From NCBI RefSeq assembly GCF_001613045.1, contig NZ_BDBP01000017.1, positions 62,001 through 126,000 of the forward strand: 64,000 nt of DNA, given 5' to 3'. Each line of letters opens with the position of its first letter. Within the stretch, counting starts at the first letter, position 1. The position numbers were made by a program, and so were the translations under genes. The notes beneath the pieces are model-generated. The model did no database searches, was not told where the DNA came from, and was given only the letters and a program-made list of their open reading frames with translations. The DNA is from Nocardia lijiangensis NBRC 108240. GTDB taxonomy: Bacteria; Actinomycetota; Actinomycetes; Mycobacteriales; Mycobacteriaceae. Shown here in pieces: positions 1 to 8,788 of this stretch.

Positions 1-41
1 GCCGATTTCACAACCGAATCTCGGGGAACGGAAGGCGGGTC

Positions 42-1361
42 ATGCGAAATTCCCTGAAAATGGTTGTGGCACTGGCTATCACATTCTGTATGTCCACGAT
101 AGCCGGTGGTTTCGGTGGCACCGTGGCGGCGGAACCCGGTGGGCTGAAGTATTGCGATGTGCGGCAGGGGCGGCAGTTTCCGACGGCGACTCCCGAGGAA
201 GTCGGGCTGGACTCGGCGGCGATCGGCGGTGCGATCGCGGCGGCTTCCTCGCCGACCCGGCTGAACTTCAAGGTATTTCGCAACAATTGCCTGATCGCCG
301 TGGGGCCGCAGAACGATCGGACCGGCGGGTTGCCGTGGAACCTGTGGAGTGCGACCAAGAGCGTGGTTTCGCTGGTCGCCGGTATCGCCGTCGACGAAGG
401 ACTGCTGCGGCTCGACGATCCGATCGACAATTATCTGCCGCCCGGCCTCGGCGACGCGGAGCACCGGGCCATTCGCGTGCGCAATCTGCTGACCGAGTCC
501 TCGGGCATCGAGGTCGCGGTGGTGTCCGAAGGGGTGACCGGGCTGGGACAGCTCGATCCCAATGTGGTGGCCCAGGCGTTGGCGATGCCGATCGAGTATC
601 CGCAAGGCGAGACGTTTCGGTACAGCCAGCGCGCCGTGGATCTCATCGCCTATGTGGTGCAGCAGGCGGTCGGCGAGGATTTTCAGGCGTATGCGCAGCG
701 AAAGTTGTTCGATCCATTGGGTATCCGGGCAAGCAACTATTACTGGGGGCGCGATCGGAGCGGAAACACCTACGGCTACGCACATCTCGTGATGGCACCC
801 GACGATTTCGCGAAACTCGGTCTGCTGGTGGCCAATCGAGGCAATTGGGGAGGCGTCCAGGTCCTTTCCGACGGCTACCTGACGCAGGCCGCCGAATCCT
901 CGCAGGGGCATGAGTGCTACGGATTCCTGTTCGTGGTCAACGGTCCCGGCTGCGGTCCGGAATTCCACGGTCTGCCCACCGACGCGGTGAAGATGAGCGG
1001 CATGATGCGCCAGGACAACTACATCGTCCCGAGCCTGAACCTGGTGGTCAGCTGGACCGGGTTCACCGTTCCCGGCGATGTCACCTTCGCGCACCAGGTG
1101 CTGCGCGCCCTGGTCGGCGCGTTCCGTGAGCCGTCGCTGCCGGACCCTGGCCCGTTCGTCCCGTTGCCGGACGTCAGCATCACCGATCCGATGATGACCA
1201 ACCCCGACGCCACCCTCGCCGCGCTCGGGCTCGGTCCTTACGCCTACCCCGGCTGCGATCCGATCACCTGCCTCGGCAAGCCGTTGCCGCCGCCGTTCGC
1301 GGACTGGCCTGCGGGTTGCTTCGTGGTCGGGTGTTCCACGCCCACACCCGGTCGCCGGTAG
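42..1361 (+). CDS. Secreted beta-lactamase-family serine hydrolase
   Basis: 439 aa. An N-terminal signal peptide (hydrophobic residues about 7-28, Ala-rich cleavage region near residue 30) points to export. The serine beta-lactamase/penicillin-binding fold is shown by the SxxK motif S103-A-T-K106, preceded by the usual L-W-S context, and by a Y194-S-Q triad where class C enzymes have YxN. Members of this family (beta-lactamase class C, EstB, D-aminopeptidases) hydrolyse esters, amides or peptides, and the substrate cannot be told from sequence. The C-terminal 70 residues are proline-rich with several cysteines (CDPITC) and lie outside the core fold. The gene stands alone, and the upstream region is cut by the window edge. 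Confidence 0.85.
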   Translation: MRNSLKMVVALAITFCMSTIAGGFGGTVAAEPGGLKYCDVRQGRQFPTATPEEVGLDSAAIGGAIAAASSPTRLNFKVFRNNCLIAVGPQNDRTGGLPWNLWSATKSVVSLVAGIAVDEGLLRLDDPIDNYLPPGLGDAEHRAIRVRNLLTESSGIEVAVVSEGVTGLGQLDPNVVAQALAMPIEYPQGETFRYSQRAVDLIAYVVQQAVGEDFQAYAQRKLFDPLGIRASNYYWGRDRSGNTYGYAHLVMAPDDFAKLGLLVANRGNWGGVQVLSDGYLTQAAESSQGHECYGFLFVVNGPGCGPEFHGLPTDAVKMSGMMRQDNYIVPSLNLVVSWTGFTVPGDVTFAHQVLRALVGAFREPSLPDPGPFVPLPDVSITDPMMTNPDATLAALGLGPYAYPGCDPITCLGKPLPPPFADWPAGCFVVGCSTPTPGRR

Positions 1362-1591
1362 ATTCCGGCACACCGAGGTCAACGTCCCGCAGCCGCCTGC
1401 ATCGCGACCTGGGCAGATCGGTCCGGATGCCGTGACCACTGGCGCCCGGCCGCCGGTGCCACTTGGCCCACCGGGGTCGACGGCCTAGCTCCGCACAGCG
1501 TCTGGCAAGCCGATACGGGATGCCGTGACCACCGGCACCCCGGCCGCGGGGAACACCTTCGACTGCCGGGATGTTCCCACCAACCGGGACG
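1362..1591. repeat. Intergenic spacer with a direct repeat
   Basis: This roughly 200-bp spacer holds two imperfect copies of a 32-bp element at 1425-1456 and 1518-1549, both starting GGATGCCGTGACCAC and matching at about 27 of 32 positions, 93 bp apart. No coding potential is convincing on either strand. The role is unknown and a decayed local duplication is the simplest reading. Confidence 0.4.
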
Positions 1592-2326
1592 ATGACGAAA
1601 GCGAGGACGACCGTGCGGGTCGAGATCTGGACCGATATCAACTGCCCGTTCTGCTACCTGGGCAAGGCCAGGTTCGAGCGGGCGCTGGCGGAGTTTCCGC
1701 AGCGTGCGCAGGTCGAGGTGGTCCACCGTTCGTTCGAGTTGGATCCGACGCTGCCCGCGGACGAGTCCGGTCCCGTCGTCGCGAAGATCGCTCGCAAGTA
1801 CGGAATCAGCGAGGCGCAGGCGGCTGCCAACGAGCGCGGCATCGGCGCGCAGGCCGCGGAGCTCGGCCTGCCGTACCTGACCGAGGGACGTGACTACGGC
1901 AATTCCTTCGACATGCACCGTCTCCTGCACTTCGCGCTGGCCGAGGGCCGCCAGGACGAACTCGTCGACGCCTTCTACAGCGCGAATTTCGCCGAGGAGA
2001 CCTCCCTGTTCGGTGATGCGGAGCGGTTGGTCCGGATCGCCGTCGCGACGGGCTTCGACGAGGCCGAGGTCCGTGCCGTGCTGGCCGATCCCACCGCCTA
2101 CGCCGACGCGGTCCGCGCCGACGAACGGGAGGCGGCGCGGCTCGGCGCGAACGGGGTGCCGTTCTTCGTATTCGACAGCAAGTACGGAGTGTCCGGCGCG
2201 CAACCACCTGCTGTTTTCACGCAGGCGCTGGAACGAGCCTGGGCCGATCACGAGCCCGCCTTGCAGATCGTGGGCCACGCGGACGCGTGCGGTCCGGACG
2301 GCTGCGCGGTCCCCAGCCGCGACTGA
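1592..2326 (+). CDS. DsbA-family oxidoreductase (FrnE-like)
   Basis: 244 aa from the ATG at 1592; an ATG at 1571 would add seven residues. The N-terminal thioredoxin fold starts with VRVEIWTD followed by the active-site motif C-P-F-C about 18 residues in, the pattern of cytoplasmic FrnE/2-hydroxychromene-2-carboxylate-isomerase-type DsbA proteins. The helical insertion and the late GVPFFVF segment, with the cis-Pro typical of the fold, are present, and the C-terminus has the Cys-x3-Cys tail common in FrnE. There is no signal peptide. FrnE proteins are dithiol-disulfide oxidoreductases linked to oxidative stress in Deinococcus; the partner here is unknown. Confidence 0.88.
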   Translation: MTKARTTVRVEIWTDINCPFCYLGKARFERALAEFPQRAQVEVVHRSFELDPTLPADESGPVVAKIARKYGISEAQAAANERGIGAQAAELGLPYLTEGRDYGNSFDMHRLLHFALAEGRQDELVDAFYSANFAEETSLFGDAERLVRIAVATGFDEAEVRAVLADPTAYADAVRADEREAARLGANGVPFFVFDSKYGVSGAQPPAVFTQALERAWADHEPALQIVGHADACGPDGCAVPSRD

Positions 2327-2428
2327 CAGCGCTACGAGTTGCCGGATCCGGTCCGGCGGCGGCCGGTTCTCGCTATGGTTCGCAAATCTCCCGCGAACAC
2401 AGCCTCCCGCGGACGAAGGAGACGAACC

Positions 2429-3133
2429 ATGGCGAGCTACGGGGATCTGAAGGCACTGTTCGTCAACTGCACTTTGAAGCGCTCCCCGGAGATCAGCAAC
2501 ACCCAGGGGCTCATCGATCGCAGCGCCCACATCATGACCGCGCAGGGCGTTGAGGTCTCGCAGCTGCGTGCCGTCGACCACGACATCGCCACCGGCGTCT
2601 GGCCCGACATGACCGAGCACGGGTGGGCCAGCGACGAATGGCCCGCGCTACAGCGTCAGGTGATGGACGCCGACATCTTGGTGCTGGCGGGCCCGATCTG
2701 GTTGGGCGACAACAGTTCCGTCACCAAGAAGGTGATCGAGCGTCTCTACGGCAACTCCTCGATTCTGAACGAGCACGGGCAGTACGCCTACTACGGCAGG
2801 GTCGGTGGATGTCTGATCACCGGCAACGAGGACGGCGTCAAACACTGCGCCATGAACGTCCTCTACAGCCTCCAGCACCTCGGATACACGATCCCGCCGC
2901 AAGCCGACGCCGGTTGGATCGGCGAGGCGGGCCCCGGCCCCTCCTACCTGGATCCAGGATCCGGCGGCCCGGACAACGATTTCACCAACCGCAACACCAC
3001 CTTCATGACCTGGAACCTGCTGCACCTCGCCAGAATGCTGAAGGACAACGGCGGCATCCCCGCACACGGCAACCAACGCTCCGAATGGGACGCGGGCTGC
3101 CGCTTCGACTTCGAGAACCCGGACTACCGCTAG
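2429..3133 (+). CDS. Flavodoxin-fold NAD(P)H-dependent FMN reductase-like protein
   Basis: 234 aa. The ATG at 2429 is preceded at good spacing by GAAGGAG, so it is preferred over an in-frame start at 2339. The sequence opens with a beta strand and phosphate-binding loop (ALFVNCTLKRSP), followed by DADILVLAGPIWLGDNSS, the flavin-binding loop typical of NADPH-dependent FMN reductase/flavodoxin-like proteins. The second half (GGCLITGNEDGVKHC) also matches that family. It probably binds FMN and reduces a quinone, azo or nitro compound. It follows the DsbA gene by about 100 bp in the same direction, so the two may be co-expressed. Confidence 0.8.
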   Translation: MASYGDLKALFVNCTLKRSPEISNTQGLIDRSAHIMTAQGVEVSQLRAVDHDIATGVWPDMTEHGWASDEWPALQRQVMDADILVLAGPIWLGDNSSVTKKVIERLYGNSSILNEHGQYAYYGRVGGCLITGNEDGVKHCAMNVLYSLQHLGYTIPPQADAGWIGEAGPGPSYLDPGSGGPDNDFTNRNTTFMTWNLLHLARMLKDNGGIPAHGNQRSEWDAGCRFDFENPDYR

Positions 3134-3204
3134 CCGAGCCGCAAGTGGACCTCGAGTTCGCCGACGAGGAATCCGAGGACGCCGGACGTCGTCGACTCAC
3201 TCGG

Positions 3205-3711
3205 TCATGCGGATCCTTGGGGTTGCACCCTCTCCAGGCTGCCCAACTGTCGCCGCATCGCCTCGCGCAGCTGCTCCAGCGCGGCCAGGAACGGCTCGTG
3301 CACCGCCCGCCACTCCGGTGAACCGGCATCCGCCCTTCCCACGGTCATGCTCTGCGCGATGAGTGCTTCCCGAATATCTCTGAGCTTGTCGTATGTCAAC
3401 CAGGCAGCGTCGCAGACGGATTGCGGCGCGACCAGTTCGAGTTCGTAGATCGCGGCGACCAGCTGATTCGACCGGAATGCGGCGGTGGCCTCGGCGCGGT
3501 CCAGCGGTGTCCGGCCGATCGCCAGCGCCTGCATGGCGTTGTCCGTTTGAGTCAAAGCCATCAGGCACTTCACGTAGGTCTGGCGTTGTGTGTCTTCGAC
3601 GCGCACCGACCGTTCCCGCCGCGCTCGTAGCGCATCGACGAACATCGTGGAACTCGCCCCTACGGCCGCGCCGCCCAGTGTTCCGACTACCGCCAGCCAT
3701 TCCAGAGCCAC
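3205..3711 (-). CDS. Hypothetical protein with N-terminal membrane segment
   Basis: 168 aa. Residues about 4-22 form one hydrophobic, Gly/Ala-rich segment followed by a basic stretch (RARRER), so the protein is probably anchored in the membrane with the remainder in the cytoplasm. The remainder is alpha-helical and charged and resembles short actinobacterial proteins of unknown function. No catalytic motif is visible. It lies between the convergent FMN reductase-like gene and the MFS gene. Confidence 0.6.
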   Translation of the reverse strand: MALEWLAVVGTLGGAAVGASSTMFVDALRARRERSVRVEDTQRQTYVKCLMALTQTDNAMQALAIGRTPLDRAEATAAFRSNQLVAAIYELELVAPQSVCDAAWLTYDKLRDIREALIAQSMTVGRADAGSPEWRAVHEPFLAALEQLREAMRRQLGSLERVQPQGSA

Positions 3712-3789
3712 AGTGCCACTGTATCCGCGAACCCCGTCTGCTGGTGCTTCTCTGAATTCGCTGCCACCGAAACGAGTTTCGTCCTCGAT

Positions 3790-5094
3790 CTAGCGACGAA
3801 CCTCCAGCGCCACCTTGTAGTTCCGCAGCACCAGCCCCAAGCACCCCGCCGCGGCTGCCGCAAGCCCGATGTACATCGAGGGATAACTGAAACCCGCATG
3901 CTGATGCAGATAGGACAGCCCCGCGGGAACACCGAATCCCAGATAGCTGACCGAGTAGAACACCGCCGTGAGCCCGGCGAGATCATCGGGTCGGGCGATG
4001 CGTTCGATTTCCTGTAGGCCCGCGACGAGGCCGATGCCGTAGCCCGCGCCGAGTACGACGGCGGTGAGGACGGTCGCGCCGAGTGTGAGTGCGCCGGAAG
4101 CCCATGTCGCGGAGAGCATTCCACAGGTGACCAAGAAGAGTCCGACGGCCGCGGCGCGGGCGGTGCCCGGCCGGTCGATGCGGCGGGCCACCGACTGGAT
4201 GGCGAAGCCGCAGCCGAGGGTGATCACGGTGATCAGTGCCGAGAACGCGATGGGTGCGCCGTGCACGTGCGGCAGCATCAGTGTCGGCATCACCGCGTAA
4301 GCCGTTGCGGCGGAGGTGAACAACCACAGTGCCGCGGGCAGGGCGACGTAGCGGAAGCGGCGGTGACTCACGGCGGGAATCTTCAGGTCGTCGATGAGGC
4401 GCCGCGAGTTCAGCTCCGCGACCGCCCCCGATCCGGGTGTCGTCGTCGAGGTGTTGCCGGACGACCCGCGCAGGTTCTCCTGTGGCGGAACGGTTTCCGG
4501 CGCACGGGACATCCAGGCCGCGGCGAGGACGCAGAGGACGGCGTTGATCAGATAGGGGAGCGTGTCCGGCAGTGGCGCCCACTGCGCCAGCACCCCGGCG
4601 GCTCCGGCTCCGACCGCGAACCCGCCGGTCAGGCTCATCGCGGAGCGGCGCGCGCCGGTTCCCGCGGGCAGGGCGGGGCCGTGCGGGGGCTGCGAGAGTT
4701 CTTTCAGCCAGCTGCTGCCCACCGCCATCGCCAAGCCGAGCGCGATACCGCACAGCACCCGTCCCGCCGCGAGCGCGGGCACTGAGCCGGAGCCGAAGGC
4801 GAGCATCAGCGATCCGCTCGCGGCGACCAGTGGTGCGGGAAGCAGAAGACGGCGGCGGCCGTAGCGGTCCGAGAGCGGGCCGCCGATCAGCAGCGCGGGG
4901 ACGATGCCGAGCACGTAGTAGAAGAGCAGGAGATACACCGTGGTCGGCGCAAGCCCGTGGCTCTTGTACATGACCAGCAGCGGAGTGAATTCGTTGCCGC
5001 CCCAGGCGATGGCGAACACCGCGGCGGCGACGCCCCACCATTGCTTGGTTCCGGCAGTGGATTCCGCGGGGCGTAGCGCGGTCAGGGTCGTCAT
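3790..5094 (-). CDS. MFS transporter
   Basis: 434 aa from the ATG at 5094, with a GTG one codon earlier. Twelve hydrophobic segments and the loop 2-3 signature GGPLSDRYGRRR mark a major facilitator superfamily permease, probably a drug or metabolite exporter. The centre (residues about 215-240) carries the usual long cytoplasmic loop. The start codon shares one base with the stop of the upstream GntR gene (TGATG), so translation is probably coupled and the regulator probably controls the transporter. The substrate is unknown. Confidence 0.9.
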   Translation of the reverse strand: MTTLTALRPAESTAGTKQWWGVAAAVFAIAWGGNEFTPLLVMYKSHGLAPTTVYLLLFYYVLGIVPALLIGGPLSDRYGRRRLLLPAPLVAASGSLMLAFGSGSVPALAAGRVLCGIALGLAMAVGSSWLKELSQPPHGPALPAGTGARRSAMSLTGGFAVGAGAAGVLAQWAPLPDTLPYLINAVLCVLAAAWMSRAPETVPPQENLRGSSGNTSTTTPGSGAVAELNSRRLIDDLKIPAVSHRRFRYVALPAALWLFTSAATAYAVMPTLMLPHVHGAPIAFSALITVITLGCGFAIQSVARRIDRPGTARAAAVGLFLVTCGMLSATWASGALTLGATVLTAVVLGAGYGIGLVAGLQEIERIARPDDLAGLTAVFYSVSYLGFGVPAGLSYLHQHAGFSYPSMYIGLAAAAAGCLGLVLRNYKVALEVRR

Positions 5095-5735
5095 CACAAG
5101 CCACGTAGCTCCAGCTGGTGCACCCCGGCCAGGTGCTCGATCAGTGCCGCCGCGAAACCGTCGACGTCACCGCCGGTGAGCAGTTCCGCCAGCCGGGCGT
5201 GCTGATCGATGATCCGGTCGATGTCCAGCGGACCGCGCCGCAACGCGACACTGTTCATCCGGCGCTGCCGCTCGCGCAGCGAATCGTAGAAGCCGGTGAG
5301 CAGCGGATTGCCCGCCGCCACGACGTAGGTGCGGTGGAAGTCGGTGTCCTCGACGGCGAAGGCGTCCAGGTCCTCGGCCGCGGCGAGCGTGCGCTGCCGG
5401 TCGAGCGAGGCGCGCAACGGCTCCGCGACGGCGCGGGGGTCGCCTGCGACCAGCGCGCGCACGGCCGCGGTCTCGACGACGTACCTGGCGTGCGCGACGT
5501 GCTCGGCTTCGTCGGGCGGGATCGGCACCACCAGCGCGCCGCGCTTGGGGTAGAGCCGCATCCACCCCTCGGTCTCCAGCCGGAGGAAGGCCTCGCGCAC
5601 AGGTGTGCGGGAGGTGCCGAGCGCGGCGGCGATCTCGCCCTCGCTGATCAGCTCGCCACCGGGCAGCGCACCCGTGAGGATGCGCTCCTTGACCGCCCGA
5701 TAAGCGTGCTCGGCCGATGAGTACGTCTTAGACAC
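5094..5735 (-). CDS. GntR-family regulator (FadR/FCD type)
   Basis: 213 aa. A winged helix-turn-helix occupies residues about 8-72, with the diagnostic ALGTSRTPVREAFLRLE recognition region. A helical FCD ligand-binding domain follows, with metal-ligand-type residues in DTDFHR and later histidines. It reads directly into the MFS gene. The start is GTG. A TAAGAT box lies on the minus strand at 5743-5748, seven bases before the GTG, with no Shine-Dalgarno sequence, so the mRNA may be leaderless. The hexamer CTAAGA recurs on each side of the start and could be part of an operator. Confidence 0.9.
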   Translation of the reverse strand: MSKTYSSAEHAYRAVKERILTGALPGGELISEGEIAAALGTSRTPVREAFLRLETEGWMRLYPKRGALVVPIPPDEAEHVAHARYVVETAAVRALVAGDPRAVAEPLRASLDRQRTLAAAEDLDAFAVEDTDFHRTYVVAAGNPLLTGFYDSLRERQRRMNSVALRRGPLDIDRIIDQHARLAELLTGGDVDGFAAALIEHLAGVHQLELRGL

Positions 5736-5742
5736 AAGTCGT

Positions 5743-5748
5743 ATCTTA
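5743..5748 (-). promoter_or_regulatory. Candidate -10 box of GntR/MFS operon
   Basis: TAAGAT ends seven bases before the GTG of the GntR gene, placing the expected transcription start at the start codon. No convincing -35 element is visible. Confidence 0.45.
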
Positions 5749-5791
5749 GGTGCGTACGCGGGTCACCGGTGTGTGTGATCGGCCACCCGGC

Positions 5792-6022
5792 TCAGATGAG
5801 CGTCACGATTATCGCAATGGCGGCCACCGTGAAGAGCACGACCAAGGCGATCGTCACGGCCATCGCGGCGACGCCGGTTCCGGGGAACCCGTGCCGGGTG
5901 CGCGGCTCCGGCGCGGACAGGCCGGAGGTCTGCGCGGTTTCCGGCGGAGTCGCCCCCGGGGCGACGCCACCGCCCGGTTCCAGATCCGGGGTGCGCGCGG
6001 GATCGGGGTCCATTGCCGCCAT
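5792..6022 (-). CDS. Small single-span membrane protein (DUF6480-like)
   Basis: 76 aa from the ATG at 6022, which has GGGGAG about nine bases upstream; an overlapping GTG at 6031 is less likely. The N-terminal half is hydrophilic with the pattern DPARTPDLEPGGGVAPG, which I associate with the actinobacterial DUF6480 family. The C-terminal 25 residues form one hydrophobic helix that ends the protein, giving a tail-anchored layout. It lies 5 bp after an even smaller membrane-protein gene, so the two form a mini-operon. The function is unknown. Confidence 0.65.
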   Translation of the reverse strand: MAAMDPDPARTPDLEPGGGVAPGATPPETAQTSGLSAPEPRTRHGFPGTGVAAMAVTIALVVLFTVAAIAIIVTLI

Positions 6023-6027
6023 GAGTA

Positions 6028-6144
6028 TCACTCCCCGTCGTTGGCTGGGGATTCCGGGGCGTCGGGTCGCCGTCCGGACATCTTGCGAGACAGGACCACC
6101 GCGCCGACGAGCACGGCGATCCCGATGATCACCAGTAGCTCCAT
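6028..6144 (-). CDS. Very small membrane protein (38 aa)
   Basis: 38 aa from the ATG at 6144 to the TGA at 6030-6028. It begins MELLVIIGIAVLVGAVVLSR, a single transmembrane helix followed by a positive patch, and ends in a short hydrophilic tail. The G/C-rich third positions, the membrane-protein design and the 5-bp gap to the DUF6480-like gene support real coding. No clear Shine-Dalgarno sequence precedes it. The function is unknown; such peptides are often missed in annotation. Confidence 0.55.
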   Translation of the reverse strand: MELLVIIGIAVLVGAVVLSRKMSGRRPDAPESPANDGE

Positions 6145-6362
6145 GCCTGCCGGTTACCCGGGATCGCCCCGGTCAATCACGGGGCGGCGCGTTGTGGGAT
6201 CTCCAGTGCGATGCGCACCGTGCTGGTGATTTCCCCAGCGATTGCCGATCGCATTGCCGAGGCGCTCGCCGCGACGGGACTATCGAAAGAGATCGCGACG
6301 TGGCGGGTCGATGTCGCTGCCTCGCGGTCGATTCCACAAGCCTGCCAACCCGTGGAAGGTGG

Positions 6363-6839
6363 ATGGCGACGATGACATTGCGGCAGAACTCAGTGACCTA
6401 TCGGGAGATGTATCGATTCCCCGTGGCGATCATGGGCACCGAGGTGGTGTTGCGGGTGGGTGCTGTGGGCGTCGTGTCCATGCCCGACTCGCTCGGCGCG
6501 CGCGTCCAGTCCTTGTTGCAGCCCGCGCAGCACGCCGGTCCCGTGTTCGCCGACCCGGACACCGGCCGGTGGGTCTTCCTGACCGCGGGCATCCCCACGT
6601 GCGACCCGGCGTACGGGTCTCTGCTCTCCGAGGCCGGCGTGCGGATCGTGGAGTGGGGTGAGCAGGTTGCGCTGCCACTGCTCAGCGAATCCAGCAAGCC
6701 CACCTCCGACGAGCGCCGCTGGCTCTGGCCGCCGGGCTACGAACTGCCGCAGCCGGGGCCGTTCGTCGCCGAATTGCTCGGCGCCATACACAGATTCGGC
6801 CATCGCGGAGATCTGCGCGGTCGCGCACTCGCCGGGTGA
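6363..6839 (+). CDS. Hypothetical protein
   Basis: 158 aa from the ATG at 6363, with GGAAGGTGG just before it; an ATG at 6372 is an alternative. It is a soluble alpha/beta protein with the segment FADPDTGRWVFLT in the middle and a Trp/Pro-rich patch (WLWPPGYELPQPGP) near the C-terminus. This layout recalls small nocardial proteins that resemble the N-terminus of primase-polymerase proteins, but no catalytic acidic cluster is seen. The function is unknown. Confidence 0.6.
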   Translation: MATMTLRQNSVTYREMYRFPVAIMGTEVVLRVGAVGVVSMPDSLGARVQSLLQPAQHAGPVFADPDTGRWVFLTAGIPTCDPAYGSLLSEAGVRIVEWGEQVALPLLSESSKPTSDERRWLWPPGYELPQPGPFVAELLGAIHRFGHRGDLRGRALAG

Positions 6840-6967
6840 GCCCCGCGCAGTGGCGCTGATTACCTTGGCGTGCAGTGGTGTTCGCGCGAACAGTTTCGAT
6901 GCGCCGAGGCGGGGCACCCAGCCGTCGAGAGTATCGCGCACAATCCGCTGAACGAGGTGGTCGCATC

Positions 6968-7297
6968 ATGGCATCCGACGGGGCATGGGAGATTCCCCCG
7001 CTCGACGACGCACCGGATATCGCCCGCACGGCCGGACTGCAACCCGGCGAGACGATGGCCGACACCAGGAACTGGGCTGGTTTCGTGCTGGTCGGGATCG
7101 GAGTGCTCGCCTTGATCGCGGCCGTCGCCGTCGCGGCCCTCGGCGCCGACGGGTGGCTGCTCGCGGCCGTCATCGCGGGTGGCGCGTTGTCGGCCGGCGC
7201 CGCGCTGCTGGTGTTCGAGCGGCGGAATCGGCTTGCACGGCAACAGCATCCGAGCGATTCGCCCGCCGCGTGGCAAGGGAGCGTCCCACCGACCTGA
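6968..7297 (+). CDS. usfY: UsfY-like two-span membrane protein
   Basis: 109 aa from the ATG at 6968, with GAGGTGG upstream. After a hydrophilic N-terminus comes a GETMADTRNWAGF segment, then two transmembrane helices (about residues 38-60 and 65-87) and a basic tail (ERRNRLARQQ). This order and the (E)xMxDTxxW motif match mycobacterial UsfY, the small protein encoded upstream of the sigF operon. No sigF or rsbW gene is nearby, so any link to sigma factor F is inferred only from resemblance. Confidence 0.6.
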   Translation: MASDGAWEIPPLDDAPDIARTAGLQPGETMADTRNWAGFVLVGIGVLALIAAVAVAALGADGWLLAAVIAGGALSAGAALLVFERRNRLARQQHPSDSPAAWQGSVPPT

Positions 7298-7361
7298 GCC
7301 GGGCGAGGTTCTCAGGGGCCAGCCGATCCGGCGGCGGCGCGGCGACTCGGCCGGATCCGGA

Positions 7362-7895
7362 TCAGTGGCTTCGGCAGGCCTCGCGCACGGTGTTCTTGGT
7401 CGCGTTGAACTCGTCGATGGCGTCGTTGAGCGTGTCCACGTCGACGCGGCGTTCGAGCAGGTCGGCGAGGGCGTTGGTGTCGTCGCGGTAGGCGCGCAGA
7501 GTGCTCGCGAGATCCGGCGGCAGGTCCCTGGTCACCTTCTGGTCCACGTTGCGGGCATTGGCGCGCAACGTGGAGACGGCGGCGGTGGCTTTGGCGTCGG
7601 CGTCGGGCGCGTTGATGTTGCTGGCGTCGATGTAGGCGTTGAACGAGCTCACCGAGCTCTCGTTCGCCGCGGCGAAGGCGTCGCAGGCGGCGCCCGCCGC
7701 GCGTTCGACCGCGGCCGCCCGCGACGAGGACGCCGCGGCCGAGGAGGCGGCCACTTCGGAGGTGTAGGCGGCCAACTCGGACTGGTTGACCTGGGCGTTG
7801 CCGGAGATCTGCGTGGAGCAGGCGCCGATGAAGATGATGCCGGTTGCGGTCGCTGCCGCGGCGGCGGTCAGGCCCGCACGTTCCAGTCGTCGCAT
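7362..7895 (-). CDS. Putative lipoprotein, helical
   Basis: 177 aa. The ATG at 7895 follows a GAAAGG ribosome binding site. The signal peptide ends in the lipobox FIGAC with Cys26 as the lipidated residue, so the mature protein is anchored outside the membrane. The mature part is Ala/Ser-rich and entirely helical with regular heptad spacing (SEVAASSAAASSSRAAAVE), suggesting a coiled coil. Two cysteines (about residue 70 and near the C-terminus) could form a disulfide. Similar short lipoproteins are common in Nocardia, and their role is unknown. Confidence 0.7.
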   Translation of the reverse strand: MRRLERAGLTAAAAATATGIIFIGACSTQISGNAQVNQSELAAYTSEVAASSAAASSSRAAAVERAAGAACDAFAAANESSVSSFNAYIDASNINAPDADAKATAAVSTLRANARNVDQKVTRDLPPDLASTLRAYRDDTNALADLLERRVDVDTLNDAIDEFNATKNTVREACRSH

Positions 7896-8083
7896 GTCCG
7901 TTCGCCTTTCCCCTCGGAACGTCCAGCCGCGCACAAGACCGGACCATTCGACGGTACTTGGCGGGCCGGGTCCCGTCAGCTCGGCGTGCCGATATCGATG
8001 GTCAACCGATACCGCCGGGCGTGGACCGGGCCGACCGGTCCGCATCGAACCCGGACCTGGGCCGATGAGGACCGGTCGCGCGG

Positions 8084-8701
8084 TCAGCTCTGGCCGAGCA
8101 TGGTGCGCATGGTGGCGATCTCCGCCTCCTGCGCGGCGATCACCGCGCGGGCCAGCGCCTGCGCGTCGGGATTGACGCCCTCGGCCAGCTCGGTCTTCGC
8201 CATATCGATCGCGCCTGCGTGGTGCTCGATCATCATCTCCAGCCACATCCGGTCGAACTCGGCGCCGGACGCCGCCTCCAGCGCAAGCATCTGCTCGGCC
8301 GACATCATGCCGGGCATGCGGTGGCCCTCGTGTCCGCTGCCTGCCGTCGGCGCGGGCTTGCCGAAGCTCTGCAACAGTGCGCTGATCTGCTCCATCTCGG
8401 GCGCCTGCGCCTTCTCGACCTCCGCGGCGAGCGCGATCAGCTGCGGGTTCTGGGTGTGGCCGGGGACCATCTTCGCCATGTCGACGGCCTGGGCGTGGTG
8501 CGGGTACATCATCTGCAGGAAGGTGACGTCGGCATCGTCGAAGTCGGTCCGGGTGGCGGAGGTGGCCGTGGCGGCGGTGCTCGACGTCGTGCCGTGATCC
8601 ATGCCGGATGTCGAATCGGAATCGTCGCCACACGCGGCGGCGAACAGCAGGGCGCCCGCGGCGAAGGCGGCGAGGGTGATGCGGGTACGGGTGATGAACA
8701 T
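8084..8701 (-). CDS. DUF305 lipoprotein
   Basis: 205 aa. The ATG at 8701 has AAGGAG upstream. The signal peptide ends in the lipobox AAAC with Cys24. The mature protein has two ferritin-like four-helix repeats, each with the DUF305 signature of paired histidines: MMYPHHAQAVDMA in the first half and MMIEHHAGAIDMA in the second. A His/Met-rich linker (GHEGHRMPGMM) would suit copper binding. DUF305 proteins are often found with copper-handling genes. It lies 87 bp downstream of the DUF6153-like gene on the same strand, so the two are probably co-expressed. Confidence 0.9.
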   Translation of the reverse strand: MFITRTRITLAAFAAGALLFAAACGDDSDSTSGMDHGTTSSTAATATSATRTDFDDADVTFLQMMYPHHAQAVDMAKMVPGHTQNPQLIALAAEVEKAQAPEMEQISALLQSFGKPAPTAGSGHEGHRMPGMMSAEQMLALEAASGAEFDRMWLEMMIEHHAGAIDMAKTELAEGVNPDAQALARAVIAAQEAEIATMRTMLGQS

Positions 8702-8788
8702 GGTTGAACTCCTTGGGAATTGCGGAAAAGCACGGTGAAAAGGGCAGGCGGAAACCACGACCGTGGAATTACGGACGCGGTGGACCTG

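Noticed and set aside
1379..2620. 413-codon minus-strand ORF opposite the DsbA and FMN reductase genes
   Set aside because: It is Arg/His/Gly-rich, runs across two well-supported genes on the other strand and has no recognisable domain; long antisense frames are expected at this G/C content.
7179..8597. 472-codon plus-strand ORF
   Set aside because: It is the complement of two clear lipoprotein genes with lipoboxes on the minus strand.
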